Shown: positions 32,695 to 34,355 of the stretch, in pieces
How the letters are laid out: every line of letters begins with the position of its first letter
Position numbering within the stretch: position 1 is the stretch's first letter
Assembly: GCF_001667315.1 (NCBI RefSeq)
Contig: NZ_LZHT01000071.1
Location: 1-34,355 of the forward strand
Reading direction: 5' to 3'
Source of the DNA: Mycobacterium sp. 852002-10029_SCH5224772
GTDB taxonomy: Bacteria > Actinomycetota > Actinomycetes > Mycobacteriales > Mycobacteriaceae
DNA length: 34,355 bases
Notes under the pieces: generated by a model
What the model saw: the letters and a program-made list of their open reading frames with translations, nothing else
Databases searched by the model: none
What the model was told of the DNA's origin: nothing
Translations under genes and position numbers: made by a program

Positions 32695-34101
32695 ATGCGG
32701 ATCGCGCAGCACATCAGTGACCTCATCGGCGGCACGCCGCTGGTGCGCCTGAACTCCGTCGTTCCCGACGGTGCCGGCATCGTGGCGGCCAAGGTCGAAT
32801 ACCTCAACCCCGGCGGCAGCTCGAAGGACCGCATCGCGGTGAAGATGATCGACGCCGCCGAAGCCAGCGGGCAGCTGCGGCGCGGCGGCACCATCGTCGA
32901 ACCCACGTCGGGCAACACCGGCGTCGGGCTGGCCCTGGTCGCCCAGCACCGCGGGTACAAGTGTGTGTTCGTCTGCCCCGACAAGGTCAGCGAGGACAAG
33001 CGCAACGTGCTGATCGCCTACGGCGCCGAGGTCGTAGTGTGCCCGACGGCGGTGCCGCCCGAGCATCCGGACAGCTACTACAGCGTCTCCGACCGGCTGG
33101 TCACCGAAATCGACGGCGCGTGGAAACCGGACCAGTACGCCAACCCGGAGGGCCCGGCCAGCCACTACGCCAGCACCGGCCCGGAGATCTGGGCCGACAC
33201 CGACGGCAAAGTCACCCATTTCGTCGCCGGCATCGGCACCGGCGGCACGATCACCGGCGCGGGCCGCTACCTCAAGGAGATATCGAACGGGGCCGTGCGC
33301 ATCATCGGCGCCGACCCCGAGGGGTCGGTGTATTCGGGCGGAACCGGCCGGCCCTACCTGGTCGAGGGCGTCGGCGAGGACTTCTGGCCGCAGGCATACG
33401 ACCGCACGGTGCCCGACGAGATCATCGCGGTGTCCGACTCCGACTCGTTCGACATGACGCGGCGCCTGGCCCGCGAGGAAGCGCTGCTGGTCGGCGGGTC
33501 GTGCGGGATGGCGGTGGTCGCCGCGCTGCGGGTCGCCGAGGAAGCCGGACCGGACTCGCTCGTCGTGGTGTTGCTGCCCGACGGCGGGCGGGGCTACATG
33601 TCGAAGATCTTCAACGACGCCTGGATGTCGTCATACGGGTTCCTGCGCAGCCGCCTCGACGGGTCGACCGAGCAGTCCAGGGTCGGCGACGTGCTGCGCC
33701 GCAAGTCCGGCGCGCTGCCCGACCTGGTGCACACCCACCCGTCGGAAACGGTGCGCGACGCCATCGGCATCCTGCGCGAGTACGGCGTGTCCCAGATGCC
33801 GGTGGTCGGCGCCGAGCCGCCGGTGATGGCGGGGGAGGTCGCCGGCAGCGTCTCCGAACGCGAACTGCTGTCGGCCGTCTTCGAGGGCCGCGCGAAATTG
33901 GCCGACGCGGTCGCCCAGCACATGAGCCCGCCGCTGCCGATGATCGGCGCGGGCGAGTTGGTCAGCTCGGCGGGCAAGGCATTGCGCGATTGGGACGCGT
34001 TGATGGTGGTCGAAGAGGGCAAACCGGTGGGGGTGATCACCCGCTATGACCTGCTGGGCTTCCTCTCCGAGGGGCCTCGTGGACTGAGTGGGCGCCGGTA
34101 G
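32695..34101 (+). CDS. cbs: Cystathionine beta-synthase (Rv1077, cbs/cysM2)
   Basis: PLP-dependent enzyme of 468 residues, near M. tuberculosis Rv1077 (464), with very similar sequence. It condenses serine (or O-acetylserine) with homocysteine or sulfide. The PLP lysine is Lys44 (GGSSKDR), the phosphate loop is TSGNTG (71-76), and GIGTGGTITG follows. The C-terminal region (from about residue 335, GDVLRRKSG onward) carries two CBS domains, expected to bind an adenosyl ligand such as S-adenosylmethionine. The ATG is 65 bases after lipU, without a strong ribosome site. Pra follows downstream. Confidence 0.97.
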   Translation: MRIAQHISDLIGGTPLVRLNSVVPDGAGIVAAKVEYLNPGGSSKDRIAVKMIDAAEASGQLRRGGTIVEPTSGNTGVGLALVAQHRGYKCVFVCPDKVSEDKRNVLIAYGAEVVVCPTAVPPEHPDSYYSVSDRLVTEIDGAWKPDQYANPEGPASHYASTGPEIWADTDGKVTHFVAGIGTGGTITGAGRYLKEISNGAVRIIGADPEGSVYSGGTGRPYLVEGVGEDFWPQAYDRTVPDEIIAVSDSDSFDMTRRLAREEALLVGGSCGMAVVAALRVAEEAGPDSLVVVLLPDGGRGYMSKIFNDAWMSSYGFLRSRLDGSTEQSRVGDVLRRKSGALPDLVHTHPSETVRDAIGILREYGVSQMPVVGAEPPVMAGEVAGSVSERELLSAVFEGRAKLADAVAQHMSPPLPMIGAGELVSSAGKALRDWDALMVVEEGKPVGVITRYDLLGFLSEGPRGLSGRR

Positions 34102-34215
34102 CGCGCGGGGCTCCGGCGGGCGATGCGCGTCTCGCCCGTCCGTGAAACGCTCAGGTACGGTAATTCGGCCAGTCCAGCTAGAGACGTCCAGCTGTTCCGC
34201 AGTGGAAGGTTGCCC

Positions 34216-34355
34216 ATGACCGATCAACCGCCGCCCGGCGGCGCTTACCCGCCGCCTCCCTCGTCGCCCGGTCCCTCCGGCGGGCAGCAGCCGCCATCCG
34301 GTGGCCAGGAGTTCCCGCCCCCGCCGCCACCCATCCCTCCGGCGCCCGGGGGCTC
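34216..34355 (+). CDS. pra: Proline-rich antigen homologue Pra (N-terminus only)
   Basis: The first 46 codons of a protein beginning MTDQPPPGGAYPPPPSS, with dense Pro/Gly runs. This is the start of the M. tuberculosis/M. leprae proline-rich antigen Pra (Rv1078), a membrane protein with an RDD domain further on. A GGAAGG site precedes the ATG by six bases. The gene follows the cystathionine beta-synthase gene, as in M. tuberculosis, and runs off the right edge. Confidence 0.9.
   Translation, partial: MTDQPPPGGAYPPPPSSPGPSGGQQPPSGGQEFPPPPPPIPPAPGG

Overview
The window is a high-GC chromosomal segment of a Mycobacterium, probably a slow-growing non-tuberculous species. The evidence is a PE/PPE/Esx cassette, a polyproline Pra start at the right edge, and a long run of genes in the same order and orientation as M. 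tuberculosis Rv1056 to Rv1078. The species itself cannot be fixed from the sequence alone. Names of M. tuberculosis counterparts are recalled from protein character, length and order; no search was run.

Left part (1-2835): a minus-strand type VII secretion cassette PE8 - PPE15 - EsxJ-like (the last cut by the window edge), then a tRNA with anticodon UAA. Middle-left part (2836 to about 11443) is accessory DNA next to the tRNA, visibly less GC-rich in places and gene-sparse. It holds a three-gene flavin/redox operon (luciferase-like monooxygenase, FMN reductase fused to an NmrA domain, SDR), a broken partial copy of a DUF5996 gene beside its intact copy, a small ORF, and a TetR - SDR - periplasmic-binding-fold operon with an operator-like palindrome.

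The central part (11444-22322) holds a methyltransferase, a four-gene run (membrane protein, dienelactone hydrolase, DUF6295, DUF427/Rv1056), the Rv1057 beta-propeller behind a long promoter region, a repeat-bearing intergenic stretch, fadD14, an SRPBCC protein, a class II glutamine amidotransferase and two convergent patatin-like hydrolases.

The right part (22442-34355) holds lpqV, divergent from a cysteine dioxygenase-like/rhodanese operon that is preceded by a tiny cysteine-rich upstream ORF. It continues with the Rv1069c membrane hydrolase behind echA9-echA8, a Bax-inhibitor-like membrane protein with a very clear terminator, a second copy of the intergenic repeat, fadA3, an SGNH esterase, lipU, the cystathionine beta-synthase/cysteine synthase gene, and the first codons of pra. 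Lipid and acyl-CoA metabolism (fadD14, patatins, echA8, echA9, fadA3, lipU, SGNH) and sulfur metabolism (dioxygenase, rhodanese, cbs) are the two main themes.

The most interesting observations are: the cysteine-rich upstream ORF before the sulfur operon; the fused reductase-NmrA in a luciferase-like 'duo' operon; an SDR that lacks its catalytic tyrosine next to a binding-protein-fold gene without a signal peptide; the decayed DUF5996 duplicate; the UAA tRNA with a short variable loop; and a shared intergenic repeat.
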